From: Phycisphaerales bacterium
GTDB taxonomy: Bacteria > Planctomycetota > Phycisphaerae > Phycisphaerales > UBA1924
Reading direction: 5' to 3'
DNA: 64,000 bases
Assembly (NCBI GenBank): GCA_040221175.1
Contig: JAVJVK010000004.1
Span: forward strand, 1 to 64,000
Program-made: the position numbers and the translations under genes
Shown here: piece by piece, positions 42,001-51,155 of the stretch
How the letters are laid out: every line of letters starts with the position of its first letter
Numbering within the stretch: the first letter of the stretch is position 1
The notes under the pieces: generated by a model
Seen by the model: only the letters and a program-made list of their open reading frames with translations
Database searches by the model: none
What the model was told of the DNA's origin: nothing

Positions 42001-42723
42001 ATGAACAAAGGCGCCTCCAGTTCCGGCGATGCCCCGTGGCTCATGGCCGTCGCGGCGCCGGCCGAAGCCGTGGCCGTTCTCAACGGCCTGGCGGTGGCCT
42101 CATCGCCGCCACCGGAATGGCAGCCAGTGGAGGTCTCCGACGGCCTGCACCTGCTGGTGACCGGCGTCGGGAAGGCCAACGCCGCCGGCGCCGCCGCTCT
42201 TGCATTGGGTGCAGAGGGTTTTGGTGCGTTGCTGAACTTGGGCATCTGCGGATCGCTGCCCATCGTCACCCCGCTGGCTATGGGCGATTCGATCGGGGCC
42301 ACTCGATCCATCTATGCGGACGAGGGGCTGCAACTGCCCGACGGATCATTCGTGGGCTGTGCCGATATGGGTTTTCCCCTAGGCCCATTCGATGACTGGG
42401 GTATACGGGCAGACGCCGACTTGTTGGATCGACTGGCGTCCTTGGTGTCCGTCACCGCTCCGATCGCCACGGTCTCGACGTGTTCTGGGACCGACGCGCT
42501 GGCTCGGACCGTTGTCGAACGGACGTGGGCGGTTGCCGAGGCGATGGAAGGAGCCGCTCTCGGGCAGGTTGCCGCGCGGCTTGGCGTTCCGTTCCTGGAG
42601 ATGCGTGTGGTCAGCAACACGACCGGCGATCGCGACCGCCAGACGTGGTCGATCGGCAAGGCCCTTGAGGGCGTCAGCCGCCTGGCTCGCGGCGTGCGAG
42701 ACATCGCCGCTTCGCCCCGATAA
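42001..42723 (+). CDS. mqnB: futalosine hydrolase
   Basis: 240 residues, nucleoside-phosphorylase-like fold. 'GVGKANAAGAAALALG' near 55, 'GFGALLNLGICGSL' near 75-88, 'AVAEAMEGAALGQVAARLGVPFLEMRVVSNTTGDRDRQTWSI' (about 178-220) with the catalytic Glu of AMEGA and the futalosine-specific 'SNxxGDRDRxxW' stretch. It releases the base from futalosine in the alternative menaquinone pathway. Other mqn genes are not in the window. Shine-Dalgarno GGGAG lies about 12 bases upstream of the ATG. It is divergent from the adaptor gene. Confidence 0.88.
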   Translation: MNKGASSSGDAPWLMAVAAPAEAVAVLNGLAVASSPPPEWQPVEVSDGLHLLVTGVGKANAAGAAALALGAEGFGALLNLGICGSLPIVTPLAMGDSIGATRSIYADEGLQLPDGSFVGCADMGFPLGPFDDWGIRADADLLDRLASLVSVTAPIATVSTCSGTDALARTVVERTWAVAEAMEGAALGQVAARLGVPFLEMRVVSNTTGDRDRQTWSIGKALEGVSRLARGVRDIAASPR

Positions 42724-42900
42724 CCGACCGATCGCACCGACGAGGCGGGTTGCGCCGGCGATACGGGTGTTCATGTTCGACAAAGTCGGACGGTCTCCTG
42801 AATTGGATGTCTCGAAGGACCGATTCCTTGGGCTGCGGCTCGGAAATCGCGCGGCCGTGCTGCGCGTAATGGACGGTTCAGGGCAGGTCAGGGGGCCACT

Positions 42901-44190
42901 GTGGGCATCTCTCTGAAAACACTCTCGGCGATCGGTTCGACGCGGCTCATCGGGGGCTCGATGTCGCCCATCGCGTTTGAATTTGGGACGGCCGAGTTGA
43001 AGGTGCTGCAGATCGCCACCGGCCAGAACCCGCATCTGATTGCAGCCGCGGCGCTCGAGATGCCCTCGCGGCTTCGTCGGGACGCTCAGGCACGGCTCGC
43101 GTTCCAGATCGAGGCCCTGCCGAAGCTGGTGAAGGCGGGCGGCTTCAAGGGCAAGCGGGCTGTGTGCTCGATGCCCAGCGCGATGTCGTTCTGCAAGCAC
43201 CTCAAGATCGTCCGGGCCGAGGGCGTGGGCATGGACACCCTGGTGCGAGCCAAAATCCAGGCTGCGATGGGCTGTGATCCCAGTGCATTGGTCTACCGCT
43301 GGGTGCCCGTGGAGAATGCCGCTTCCAGCAACCGCGGCGAAGTGATCTGCATGGGCGCCGGCCGCGACGTGATCCAGCGCCTGATGCGGGCCTTGAAGGC
43401 CGCAAAGCTCGAACCCGTGGCGATGCACAGCGACTTCCAGGCAATTCTGACGGCCATGCACGCCTGCACGCGACACCTGGAAGATCACGAGGACAAGCCC
43501 ACCCTGTACCTGGAACTTGGCGCCGGCGGCTCACGGGTGCTGGTGGGTGACGGCGAGCGACTCGCGTTTGCCAAGTTCGTGGAGATCGGCGGCAAGCACC
43601 TGGACGAGGCGATCGCCCGCGAGCAGAACATCGACATGGAGATGGCCCGTTCGGTCCGCCTGAACCTGCAGACGCTGGTACCCGAGGCCGTGGCGTCACC
43701 AGCCGCTTCCAGGGACGAGAGCGCGGATCGCCCCGGAGCCGGTTCGGGTCTGGCAATGCTTGAGGCAGCGCTGAAGCGCTCTCGCGCCACGCCTAGCAAC
43801 GAAGAGAACGGCGGCAGCGCGGTCATGGCTGCTCTTGATGAGAGTGCCGTCGGCATGGAAACGCTCGACGAGACGATGTCGCGCACCGGAACCGATCTAA
43901 CCGAGCCGCTGGAGATCCTGACCGACGAGGTCCAGATGTGCGTCCGGTATTACAACGGCCTGTGTCCGCAGCGCAAGATCGAACGGGTCGTGTTCCTCGG
44001 CGGCGAGTCGCGTCAGATGGCCCTGTGCACCCACATCGCCCGACGCCTGAACCTGCCGGCCCAGGTCGCCGACCCGCTGGCGCGTGTTACCCGGACCGGC
44101 AATGAACCCTGCATCGGCACGGACCTCAGCGGCAGCCAGCCCGGATGGGCGGTTGCATTGGGCTTGTGCCTTCGTCCAACCGATCTTTGA
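42901..44190 (+). CDS. pilM: PilM-like type IV pilus assembly protein
   Basis: 429 residues, actin/FtsA-like fold as in PilM. The opening is 'SPIAFEFGTAELKVLQIATGQ' (about 21-41), equivalent to the family's 'IGLDIGSSSVKVVEL'; later 'TLYLELGAGGSRVLVGDGERLAFAKFVEIGGKHLDEAIA' near 200-240 and 'IERVVFLGGESRQM' near 360. PilM sits under the inner membrane and binds the PilN tail. A low-complexity insert of about 60 residues lies near 260-320. GTG 42901 with AGGGGG upstream is used; ATG 42961 (MSPIAFEFG) is a serious alternative. First gene of the pilM-N-O-P-B unit. Confidence 0.85.
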   Translation: MGISLKTLSAIGSTRLIGGSMSPIAFEFGTAELKVLQIATGQNPHLIAAAALEMPSRLRRDAQARLAFQIEALPKLVKAGGFKGKRAVCSMPSAMSFCKHLKIVRAEGVGMDTLVRAKIQAAMGCDPSALVYRWVPVENAASSNRGEVICMGAGRDVIQRLMRALKAAKLEPVAMHSDFQAILTAMHACTRHLEDHEDKPTLYLELGAGGSRVLVGDGERLAFAKFVEIGGKHLDEAIAREQNIDMEMARSVRLNLQTLVPEAVASPAASRDESADRPGAGSGLAMLEAALKRSRATPSNEENGGSAVMAALDESAVGMETLDETMSRTGTDLTEPLEILTDEVQMCVRYYNGLCPQRKIERVVFLGGESRQMALCTHIARRLNLPAQVADPLARVTRTGNEPCIGTDLSGSQPGWAVALGLCLRPTDL

Positions 44191-44216
44191 ACAGGCACGG
44201 AGCTACGGAGGATCGC

Positions 44217-45083
44217 ATGCTCGGACCATCCAGTGATCAGAATCAGCAAGGCGGCGCGCTCGGCGGAGGCTTCCTCCCCGAGGACTACGTCCAACGCAAG
44301 GCCGAGGGACGGGCCAACATTATCGGCCTCACGCTGTTCTGCGCGGTCATGGGCACCGTGGTCGCTGCGTTCTTCGTCACCAACCGAAACTGGAAGTCGG
44401 TCCACGAAGAGCGCGAGGCAATCGCGGTCCAGTACACCGCTGCCGAACCCGAGATCGAGTTGCTGATCAAGCTGGAAGAACAAAAAGAGCAGATGCTCCA
44501 GAAGGCCGAGATCGTGACGGCTCTGATCGAGCCGGTGCCGCGCAGCATCCTCATGGCTGAGTTGGTGACGCGGATGCCCGAGGAGATGACGTTGCTCACG
44601 GTGGAGCTCAAGGGCCGACGTGTCGCCGACGCGGCGCCGACCAAGACCGCCGATGCGCAGCAACGTCGCACGAGCGTCCGAGGTCGCCAGGCCGGTTCTC
44701 TCGGAGGCACCAAGACCGGCGCCACGGCCGAAGAGGACGAGAAGAAGGTGATCCTGCCGCCGCGGTACGAGTACACGCTCACGCTCACGGGCGTGACGGC
44801 AGAGAACGGTGAGATCGCCGACTATCTGGATGGGCTGAAGCTCTCTCCGCTCCTGCGGCGCGTGGAGCTGCACTACGCCGAAAGCCAGAAGATGAAGGAC
44901 CGGGAACTGCGCAAGTTCCAGATCAGCGCCGAGATCGACCCCAGGGCCGACGCTCGCGGCATCGAGCCGCTCGCTTCCCCCGAGGCCCTGGCGGGCGGAG
45001 AGCCGACGCCGACCGAAGAGTCCAACGAGGAAGAGGGCGGCGAGGCGATGGTGATCGAGCCCGACAACGGAGAGGGGCTGTAA
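44217..45083 (+). CDS. pilN: PilN-like inner-membrane pilus platform protein
   Basis: 288 residues. Cytoplasmic head (1-38), a single transmembrane helix ('IIGLTLFCAVMGTVVAAFFVT', about 35-55), a coiled coil ('EIELLIKLEEQKEQMLQKAEIVTALIEPVPRSILMAELV'), then a ferredoxin-like periplasmic domain with 'YEYTLTLTGVTAENGEIADYLDGLKLSPLLRRVELHYAESQ'. Residues 135-180 are a charged insert and the tail is acidic. It pairs with PilO. A GGAG lies before ATG 44217. The gene starts 26 bp after pilM. Confidence 0.8.
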   Translation: MLGPSSDQNQQGGALGGGFLPEDYVQRKAEGRANIIGLTLFCAVMGTVVAAFFVTNRNWKSVHEEREAIAVQYTAAEPEIELLIKLEEQKEQMLQKAEIVTALIEPVPRSILMAELVTRMPEEMTLLTVELKGRRVADAAPTKTADAQQRRTSVRGRQAGSLGGTKTGATAEEDEKKVILPPRYEYTLTLTGVTAENGEIADYLDGLKLSPLLRRVELHYAESQKMKDRELRKFQISAEIDPRADARGIEPLASPEALAGGEPTPTEESNEEEGGEAMVIEPDNGEGL

Positions 45084-45084
45084 C

Positions 45085-45621
45085 ATGAAGTTTGGCATTC
45101 GAGAGTTCGTGCTCCTTCTGGTGCTGTTCGCGGTCCCCCTTGCCAGCTACTGGTTCGTGTTCCGTCCGCAGAACACGCAGATTGATCGCGCCCGCGAGGA
45201 GATCGCTCTGCGACGCGAGAAGCTCGAGAAGCTCCAGCAAGAGAGCGCCCGTCGCGGCACGCTGGAAGCAGCCACCACGCAGATCGCCGAACGCATCGAG
45301 GCAATCGAGGCTCGGCTGCCGACCAACAAGGAGCTGTCGGACGTCGTCCGTCAGATCTCCGAACTCGCCAACAAGGCTGGGCTCCAGCAGCCTTCCATCG
45401 TGGCCGAGAAGCCCGTCAAGGCGGCCCTGTACATGGAGCAGCCGCTGAAGATCGAGATGACCGGCGACTTCCGGGGCTTCTACAAGTTTCTGCTGGAACT
45501 CGAACGGCTGGATCGCATCACGCGGCTCCCGGAGATGACCGTCCGTCGATCGGACAAGGTCGATGGACACATGGTGGCCGAGTTCACCCTGAGCATCTAC
45601 TTCCAGGATGAGGAGGCCTGA
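45085..45621 (+). CDS. pilO: PilO-like inner-membrane pilus platform protein
   Basis: 178 residues. N-terminal transmembrane helix ('FVLLLVLFAVPLASYWFVFRP', about 7-27), a coiled coil ('QIDRAREEIALRREKLEKLQQESARRGTLEAATTQIAERIEAIEARLP'), and a small ferredoxin-like domain ('EMTGDFRGFYKFLLELERLDRITRLPEMTVRRSDKV'). PilO dimerises with PilN in the assembly platform. It begins one base after pilN and its stop shares an A with the next start (TGATG). Confidence 0.85.
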   Translation: MKFGIREFVLLLVLFAVPLASYWFVFRPQNTQIDRAREEIALRREKLEKLQQESARRGTLEAATTQIAERIEAIEARLPTNKELSDVVRQISELANKAGLQQPSIVAEKPVKAALYMEQPLKIEMTGDFRGFYKFLLELERLDRITRLPEMTVRRSDKVDGHMVAEFTLSIYFQDEEA

Positions 45622-46226
45622 TGAGCACCGACCCTTCGATGACGTCCGAGCCAACGGGCGAGGAAGCGAAGATCACCGAGTCCTATTCGGCTGAGACCCG
45701 CAGCCGTCTGCCCATCCAGGTCGCGGTCGTCGCGGGCGTCCTCCTGGTCGCCGGCGGGGTGATCTATTGGATGCACCACCGTGGCATCGCGCCGGCCAAG
45801 CTGCTCAAGCCGATGGAGATGCGGTACACCATCGAACAGACGCAGGCGCGGCACTACGAGGGAGAGGATCGCATCCTGCGATCGCTGGCCCAAGCCGGGC
45901 CGCCGCCGCAGATCCCGCTTGAAGAAATCCAGGAGAATCCCTTCCGCCTGGAGCGGACTCCCGAGACCGAAGACCCCATCATGCCGGTCGAGCGTGCGCC
46001 CGTTCGAGACCAGGTGCTCGTGCAGGCCGAGCAGATCCTCGACTCGATGCGCATCGAGATGGTGCTCAACAGTGACACTCGGCCGCTGGCCAAGATCAAT
46101 GGTCGCGTGTACCAGGTCGGCGAGAAGGTCGACGGCGTCCTCGAGATCGTTTCGATCTCGGGTCGCTCGGTGACCTTCCGCGCCAAGACGCTGATGCGGA
46201 CCATCGAGATGAAGGGCAACAACTAA
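45621..46226 (+). CDS. PilP/GspC-like bitopic pilus or secretion protein
   Basis: 201 residues. One transmembrane helix ('IQVAVVAGVLLVAGGVIYWMH', about 32-52), a Pro-rich linker with 'IPLEEIQENPFRLER', and a C-terminal HR-like beta domain ('MRIEMVLNSDTRPLAKINGRVYQVGEKVDGVLEIVSISGRSVTFRAKT', about 140-190), like PilP or GspC that link the platform to the secretin. Its place directly after pilO supports this. No PilQ/GspD secretin gene is in the window. Confidence 0.75.
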   Translation: MSTDPSMTSEPTGEEAKITESYSAETRSRLPIQVAVVAGVLLVAGGVIYWMHHRGIAPAKLLKPMEMRYTIEQTQARHYEGEDRILRSLAQAGPPPQIPLEEIQENPFRLERTPETEDPIMPVERAPVRDQVLVQAEQILDSMRIEMVLNSDTRPLAKINGRVYQVGEKVDGVLEIVSISGRSVTFRAKTLMRTIEMKGNN

Positions 46227-46251
46227 TCGACTGGCCGGGGATGCGCTTCAG

Positions 46252-48261
46252 ATGAGCAAGTACAACATCGATGACATCCTCAGCGAGTTGACCGACTCGG
46301 GCTCTCCCGAGGACAAGGGCAAGCGCAAGGGCAAGGCTGCCCGGCACCGCATCGACGAGTCGGAGCAGGCGTTCAGCCCGCTGCCCTCGATGCCCGCACA
46401 CCAGGGCGAGGGCGGTCGCGCCTCGGTCGAACATGATCCGGCCGTCAAGCAGAAGCCTCAAGGCGCCCCGAACGCCCGGGTCGGCAAGGCCATCAGCGAC
46501 GTGTACGCACCGGATGCCAGTTCGGTGGGCGACGAGTACGACACGACCGAACTTGCCCAGTTGCTCATCGACAAGGGCGCCGTGTCGGCCGAGGACATGT
46601 CGCAGGCGCAGGCCATCGTCAAGCAGACGCCCGGCCGCCGTTTGGTCGAGGTACTGCTGGAGCGCGGGGCCGATGAAATCGCGGTGCAGCGATGCGTGGC
46701 AGAGAATGCCGGGCTCGCATTCGAGCGCATCGATCTGGATGCCGGCCTGGATGGCGGCTTCGATGGCGCGATGTTGCAACGACTTGGCGGCGACTACTGC
46801 CGGGACCACCTGGTGCTGCCGCTACGCAGCGAAGGCCAGCGTGCCGTCATCGGAGTCGTACGCCCGGACGACGTGTTCCTGTTCGACGAGCTCCGCGAGA
46901 TGCTGGGTGTCGTCGGCGTCAAAATCATCGTAGTAACAAGCTTCGACATCAAGGGCGCGCTCGAAGTGGCCGGGTTGGGCGAGCACGAGGAAGAACCCGA
47001 GGACGTCGATCTCAGCGAGATCCTCGACCAGGTCGACGAACAAGACGTCCAGGTCGAGAAGAACGACAGCCAGGAAGTCGACCTGGAGCAGAAGGCCGGC
47101 GAGAGCCCGGTCATCCGCTACGTGAACTACATCATTCAGCAAGCGATCAAGGATGGGGCCAGCGATATCCACATCGAGCCGGCCGACAAGAAGCTCAAGG
47201 TGCGCTTCCGTATCGATGGGGTGCTGTTCGAGGCCATGAACCCGCCGGCGTCGATGTCGGCGGCCATCACCAGCCGCCTGAAGATCATGGCCAACCTGGA
47301 CATCTCCGAGCGGCGCATTCCCCAGGATGGTCGCATCCGCTGCGTGGTGGCGGGTCGCAAGCTCGATCTGCGTATGTCGACGCTGCCCAATACGTATGGC
47401 GAGAAGACCGTCATGCGTATCCTGGACACCAAAAGCATCAACGTGCAGCTCGAGGATCTTGGCTTCAGCGAAGACGCCTTGCAGGTCTGGCGTGGCCTGG
47501 TGACGGCGCCGCACGGCATCACGCTGGTGACCGGCCCGACCGGTTCGGGTAAGACAACCACGCTGTACGCTTCGCTGCGAACGCTCGACAAGAACAAGAT
47601 GAACATCTCGACCGTCGAGGATCCGGTGGAATACCATCTGGACGGCGTCACGCAGACGCAGACGCACGAAAAGATCGGGATGACGTTTGCCAAGGCCCTC
47701 AAGGCCCTCTTGCGTCAGGACCCCGACGTCATCATGCTGGGCGAGATCCGCGACATGGAGACCGCCATGACGGCGGTGCAGGCCGCCCTCACGGGCCACC
47801 TGGTGCTGAGCACCCTGCACACCAACGATGCGCCATCGAGCATCACGCGCCTGGTCAACATTGGGCTTGAGCCCTTCCTCGTGGGCGCCGCCGTGAATGG
47901 CGTGCTGGCCCAGCGCCTGCTCCGCCGCCTGTGCAAGCATTGCAAGGCCGAAGAACGCCCCAGCGAGGAAATGGCCGAATACCTCGAGATGCAGGGCATG
48001 GCCGCGGACAAGATCTGGACGGCCAAGGGCTGCGACAAGTGCCGCGGCACGGGGTACTCGGGCCGTGTGGGCATCTACGAGTTGCTTGCGGTCGATGACC
48101 GGCTGCGCGACGTGGTCGCTGGCAACCCCAACGTCAGTGAGTTCCGGCGAATGTGCCTGGAACGCGGCATGGTCTCGCTGCGCATGGACGGCATGAACAA
48201 GGTCCGCCAGGGCCTTTCGACCGTCCAGGAAGTGCTCCGCGTGACCGACGGAAACCACTGA
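46252..48261 (+). CDS. pilB: type IV pilus/type II secretion assembly ATPase (PilB/GspE)
   Basis: 669 residues, hexameric motor. An N-terminal disordered region (1-75), an MshEN-like domain (about 85-215), the N2 domain ('VIRYVNYIIQQAIKDGASDIHIEPADKKLKVRFRIDG'), Walker A 'GPTGSGKTTT' near 425, 'EDPVEYHLDGVTQTQ', the Asp box 'LLRQDPDVIMLGEIRDMETA', 'ALTGHLVLSTLHTND' and a zinc-finger subdomain 'CKHCKAEE...CDKCRGTGYSGR'. The MshEN domain may bind c-di-GMP, which would link it to the PilZ and HD-GYP genes. Stops 49 bp before the arsenic operon. Confidence 0.92.
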   Translation: MSKYNIDDILSELTDSGSPEDKGKRKGKAARHRIDESEQAFSPLPSMPAHQGEGGRASVEHDPAVKQKPQGAPNARVGKAISDVYAPDASSVGDEYDTTELAQLLIDKGAVSAEDMSQAQAIVKQTPGRRLVEVLLERGADEIAVQRCVAENAGLAFERIDLDAGLDGGFDGAMLQRLGGDYCRDHLVLPLRSEGQRAVIGVVRPDDVFLFDELREMLGVVGVKIIVVTSFDIKGALEVAGLGEHEEEPEDVDLSEILDQVDEQDVQVEKNDSQEVDLEQKAGESPVIRYVNYIIQQAIKDGASDIHIEPADKKLKVRFRIDGVLFEAMNPPASMSAAITSRLKIMANLDISERRIPQDGRIRCVVAGRKLDLRMSTLPNTYGEKTVMRILDTKSINVQLEDLGFSEDALQVWRGLVTAPHGITLVTGPTGSGKTTTLYASLRTLDKNKMNISTVEDPVEYHLDGVTQTQTHEKIGMTFAKALKALLRQDPDVIMLGEIRDMETAMTAVQAALTGHLVLSTLHTNDAPSSITRLVNIGLEPFLVGAAVNGVLAQRLLRRLCKHCKAEERPSEEMAEYLEMQGMAADKIWTAKGCDKCRGTGYSGRVGIYELLAVDDRLRDVVAGNPNVSEFRRMCLERGMVSLRMDGMNKVRQGLSTVQEVLRVTDGNH

Positions 48262-48276
48262 GGCTCTTCGCCGAAC

Positions 48277-48310
48277 TTGACGCCCGCCACCGGGGCACTA
48301 TATTTGCATC
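48277..48310 (+). promoter_or_regulatory. near-consensus promoter of the arsenic operon
   Basis: TTGACG (48277-48282), a 16-bp spacer, TATATT (48299-48304), and only six bases to the arsR ATG. Transcription would begin at or next to the start codon, giving a leaderless arsR. It is one of the strongest sigma-70-like promoters in the window. The ArsR operator presumably overlaps it; no clear dyad was recognised. Confidence 0.7.
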
Positions 48311-48703
48311 ATGGCGTCAGTATCCAAGCCTCGTAGTCCTGCCTCCCCCCGCCAGGCCGTCCGCCGCAAGGCTGCGGTCGATGGCCTGCTGGACCCCGAA
48401 CTGTTCAAAGCCCTGGGCGATCCAACCCGCGTTTTGCTGCTCCGCTGCCTGCTCAAGTGCAAGCGTGCCTGTTCGGTCAGCGAAGTCGCCGAATGCTGCG
48501 ACGTGGACTTCTCCGTGGTCGCCCGGCATCTCTCCCTTCTGGCCCGTGCGGGCGTGCTCGAGGCACGGAAGGAAGGCCGCACGGTGTGGTATACCCCGCG
48601 GTGCGAGCGACTGGGCGAGACCTTCCGGGCACTGGCCGACGCCATCGACGACTGCGCCCCCACCACCACCTGCTGCGGCAGCGATTGCTGCAAGGAGGAC
48701 TAA
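48311..48703 (+). CDS. arsR: ArsR-family arsenite-responsive repressor
   Basis: 130 residues. Winged helix with 'DPELFKALGDPTRVLLLRCLL' (28-48) and recognition region 'CSVSEVAECCDVDFSVVARHLSLLARAGVLEARKEGRTVWY' (about 54-94). The classic ELCVCD arsenite site is absent. Instead there are Cys at 54 and 62-63 and a C-terminal cluster CCGSDCC, like repressors that bind As(III) near the C-terminus. It would leave DNA on binding arsenite and induce arsC-acr3-arsM. Its start is probably leaderless. Confidence 0.9.
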   Translation: MASVSKPRSPASPRQAVRRKAAVDGLLDPELFKALGDPTRVLLLRCLLKCKRACSVSEVAECCDVDFSVVARHLSLLARAGVLEARKEGRTVWYTPRCERLGETFRALADAIDDCAPTTTCCGSDCCKED

Positions 48704-48704
48704 C

Positions 48705-49160
48705 GTGGCCCGCTACGTACCACCCCGCGTGATGTTCCTGTGCACGGGCAACTCGTGCCGAAGCCAGATGGCCGAAGGCTGGGCCCGGCACCTGCTGGGC
48801 GACCGTGTCGAGCCGTGCAGCGCCGGCACGGACCCGCAGGGCCTGAACCCGCTGGCCGTGAAAGCCATGTCCGAGGTCGGCATCGACATATCCGGGTACG
48901 AGAGCAAGTCGATCGCCCAGTGTGAGCCCGACACGCTCGACCTGATCATCACGGTGTGCGGCGCTGCGTTCGAGCAGTGTCCCGTCTTCACGGGCGAGAC
49001 ACGCGTGGTCCACCACGGCTTCGACGACCCACCGAAGCTCGCGGCCAATACCGCAAACGAAGAGGACGCCATGCAGCACTACCGCCGCGTGCGCGACGAG
49101 ATCGGCGAGTACGTCAAGTCGATCCCGAGCCTGTTTCCACGCAAGGACGATCGCGCATGA
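48705..49160 (+). CDS. arsC: arsenate reductase, low-molecular-weight phosphatase type
   Basis: 151 residues; reduces As(V) to As(III) using thioredoxin. P-loop '[16 protein letters not shown]' with Cys13 nucleophile, and the second and third redox Cys in '[16 protein letters not shown]' near 87-94. GTG start with AAGGAGG nine bases upstream, one base after the arsR stop (TAA overlaps nothing). Downstream it overlaps acr3 (ATGA). An ATG nine codons later would cut the first beta-strand. Confidence 0.93.
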   Translation: MARYVPPRVMFLCTGNSCRSQMAEGWARHLLGDRVEPCSAGTDPQGLNPLAVKAMSEVGIDISGYESKSIAQCEPDTLDLIITVCGAAFEQCPVFTGETRVVHHGFDDPPKLAANTANEEDAMQHYRRVRDEIGEYVKSIPSLFPRKDDRA

Positions 49161-50248
49161 GCGAACTGGCCTGCGTCCCAACGCCCCGGAAGCGGCTGGG
49201 CGTGCTGGATCGATTCCTCACCCTATGGATCTTCATGGCCATGGGGGTCGGCGTGCTCATCGGCCGCTTCGCCGGCGGCGTTCCCGAGGCACTCGACGCG
49301 ATGACCGTCGGCACCACCAACATCCCCATCGCCATCGGGCTCATCCTCATGATGTACCCGCCGCTCGCGAAGGTCCGCTACGAGAAGCTGCCGGAGGTCT
49401 TCAAGGACTGGAAGATACTGGCACTCTCGCTGATTCAGAATTGGGTCGTGGGCCCGACGCTCATGTTCGTGCTTGCAGTGCTGTTTCTGCGAGACCAGCC
49501 CGAGTACATGACCGGACTCATCCTCGTCGGCCTGGCCCGGTGCATCGCGATGGTGCTCGTCTGGAACGACCTGGCCCGCGGCAGCAGCGACTACGGGGCT
49601 GGGCTCGTCGCGTTCAACAGCATCTTCCAGGTACTTTTCTTCGGCGTGTATGCGTGGATATTCATCACGTTGCTCCCCCCCTTGATCGGGCTTGAGGGCG
49701 CCGTCGTGGACGTCTCGATGGCCGAGGTGTTCCAGAGCGTGCTCATCTACCTGGGCATCCCGTTTATTGCCGGCATGCTCACGCGGCTGTTGCTGAGGCC
49801 GCTCAAGGGTGAGGCCTGGTATAGCGGCGAATTCGTTCCCCGCATCGCGCCCGTCACCCTCGTAGCGCTGCTGGCGACCATCGTGCTGATGTTCTCTCTC
49901 CAGGGCCAACGCATCGTCGAGCTGCCACTGGACATCGTTCGCATCGCAATCCCGCTGACGATCTACTTCGTCGTCATGTTCCTGGTCAGTTTCTTCATGG
50001 CCAGGCGCGTCGGGGCCGATTACCCCCGCGCCGCCACGCTGGCGTTCACCGCCAGCGGGAACAACTTCGAGCTCGCCATCGCCGTTGCCATTGCCGTCTT
50101 TGGCCTGGGCTCGGGCGTTGCCTTTGCCACCGTCGTCGGCCCGCTGGTCGAGGTCCCCGTACTCATCGGCCTTGTATCGGTCTCGCTCTGGCTCGGCCGG
50201 CGCCTGTACTCTCCCGCCACACCCGTTGCCCAAGGAGGCACTCCATGA
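49157..50248 (+). CDS. acr3: arsenite efflux transporter, ACR3 family
   Basis: 363 residues, about ten transmembrane helices ('[17 protein letters not shown]', '[18 protein letters not shown]', '[17 protein letters not shown]', '[22 protein letters not shown]'). The conserved Cys in 'LARCIAMV' is the arsenite-site cysteine of ACR3 proteins. The ATG overlaps the arsC stop. It exports the As(OH)3 made by ArsC. No ArsA ATPase is present. Confidence 0.93.
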   Translation: MSELACVPTPRKRLGVLDRFLTLWIFMAMGVGVLIGRFAGGVPEALDAMTVGTTNIPIAIGLILMMYPPLAKVRYEKLPEVFKDWKILALSLIQNWVVGPTLMFVLAVLFLRDQPEYMTGLILVGLARCIAMVLVWNDLARGSSDYGAGLVAFNSIFQVLFFGVYAWIFITLLPPLIGLEGAVVDVSMAEVFQSVLIYLGIPFIAGMLTRLLLRPLKGEAWYSGEFVPRIAPVTLVALLATIVLMFSLQGQRIVELPLDIVRIAIPLTIYFVVMFLVSFFMARRVGADYPRAATLAFTASGNNFELAIAVAIAVFGLGSGVAFATVVGPLVEVPVLIGLVSVSLWLGRRLYSPATPVAQGGTP

Positions 50249-51111
50249 CCACCACCGATCCCAACGCCGCCCGCGAGAACGTCCTGAAGGGCTACACCAA
50301 GATTGCTCAGGACGGCCAGTGGTCGGGCGTCCAAGCAAGCGACGCCGGCTGCTGCGGAGGCGGCGGCTGCTGCGGCCCCACGACGCTCACCGCCGACCAG
50401 GTCGCCAGCGCTGTCGGCTACGCCCAGGATGACCTTTCGGCCCTGCCACAAGGCGCCAACATGGGCCTGTCGTGCGGCAATCCCACCGCCATCGCCGCGC
50501 TGAAGCCCGGCGAAGTGGTCATCGATCTCGGGGCCGGAGGCGGTATGGATTGCTTTCTGGCGGGCCCGCGCGTGGGCGAGACCGGCCGGGTCATCGGCGT
50601 CGACATGACGCCCGACATGCTGTCCAAGGCCCGCAAGAACATCGAGGGCTACCGCCGCCAGAGTAATCTGGACAACGTCGAGTTCCGCCTGGGCGAGATC
50701 GAGCACCTGCCCATCGCCGACGCCAGCGTCGACGTGGTGCTGAGCAACTGCGTGATCAATCTCTCGGTTGATAAGGCCCAGGTCTGGCGCGAGGTTGCCC
50801 GCGTGCTCAGGCCCGGCGGGCGCGTGGCCGTCAGCGACCTGGCGCTGCTCCAACCCCTGCCCGCCGCCATGGTCGCCGACTTGGAGGCCCTCGTGGGCTG
50901 CGTCGCCGGAGCCGACCTGATCGACACGATCCGAGCGGACATGGAGGCCGCCGGCCTGACCGACATTGAACTGACCAGCAAGCCTGAATACGTCGAGGCC
51001 ATGACCACGTGGCAGGATCCGTTGTACAAGAAGATCATCGCGTCGCTGCCCGAGGGCTCAAAGGTCAGCCAGTACGTGACCAGCCTGGACATCGCCGCCC
51101 GCAAGCCCTGA
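50245..51111 (+). CDS. arsM: arsenite S-adenosylmethionine methyltransferase
   Basis: 288 residues; methylates As(III) stepwise using SAM. SAM-binding '[17 protein letters not shown]' (about 93-109), '[17 protein letters not shown]', '[10 protein letters not shown]'. The substrate cysteines include 'GLSCGNP' near 74 and 'LVGCVAGAD', and a Cys-rich '[15 protein letters not shown]' lies near 33-47. The ATG overlaps the acr3 stop. With arsC and acr3 this gives reduction, export and methylation on one transcript. Confidence 0.93.
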   Translation: MTTTDPNAARENVLKGYTKIAQDGQWSGVQASDAGCCGGGGCCGPTTLTADQVASAVGYAQDDLSALPQGANMGLSCGNPTAIAALKPGEVVIDLGAGGGMDCFLAGPRVGETGRVIGVDMTPDMLSKARKNIEGYRRQSNLDNVEFRLGEIEHLPIADASVDVVLSNCVINLSVDKAQVWREVARVLRPGGRVAVSDLALLQPLPAAMVADLEALVGCVAGADLIDTIRADMEAAGLTDIELTSKPEYVEAMTTWQDPLYKKIIASLPEGSKVSQYVTSLDIAARKP

Positions 51112-51137
51112 AGCGTCGGCTGCCCCCCCGTCCGCCG

Positions 51138-51155
51138 CGCTAGACTCGCCGCGTG
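51138..51155 (+). promoter_or_regulatory. -10-like TAGACT ahead of rpoN
   Basis: The 18 bases CGCTAGACTCGCCGCGTG are identical to those ahead of the thioesterase at 30351-30368. TAGACT (51141-51146) lies six bases before the GTG start, which suggests a leaderless mRNA that is independent of the arsenic operon just upstream. Confidence 0.4.
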
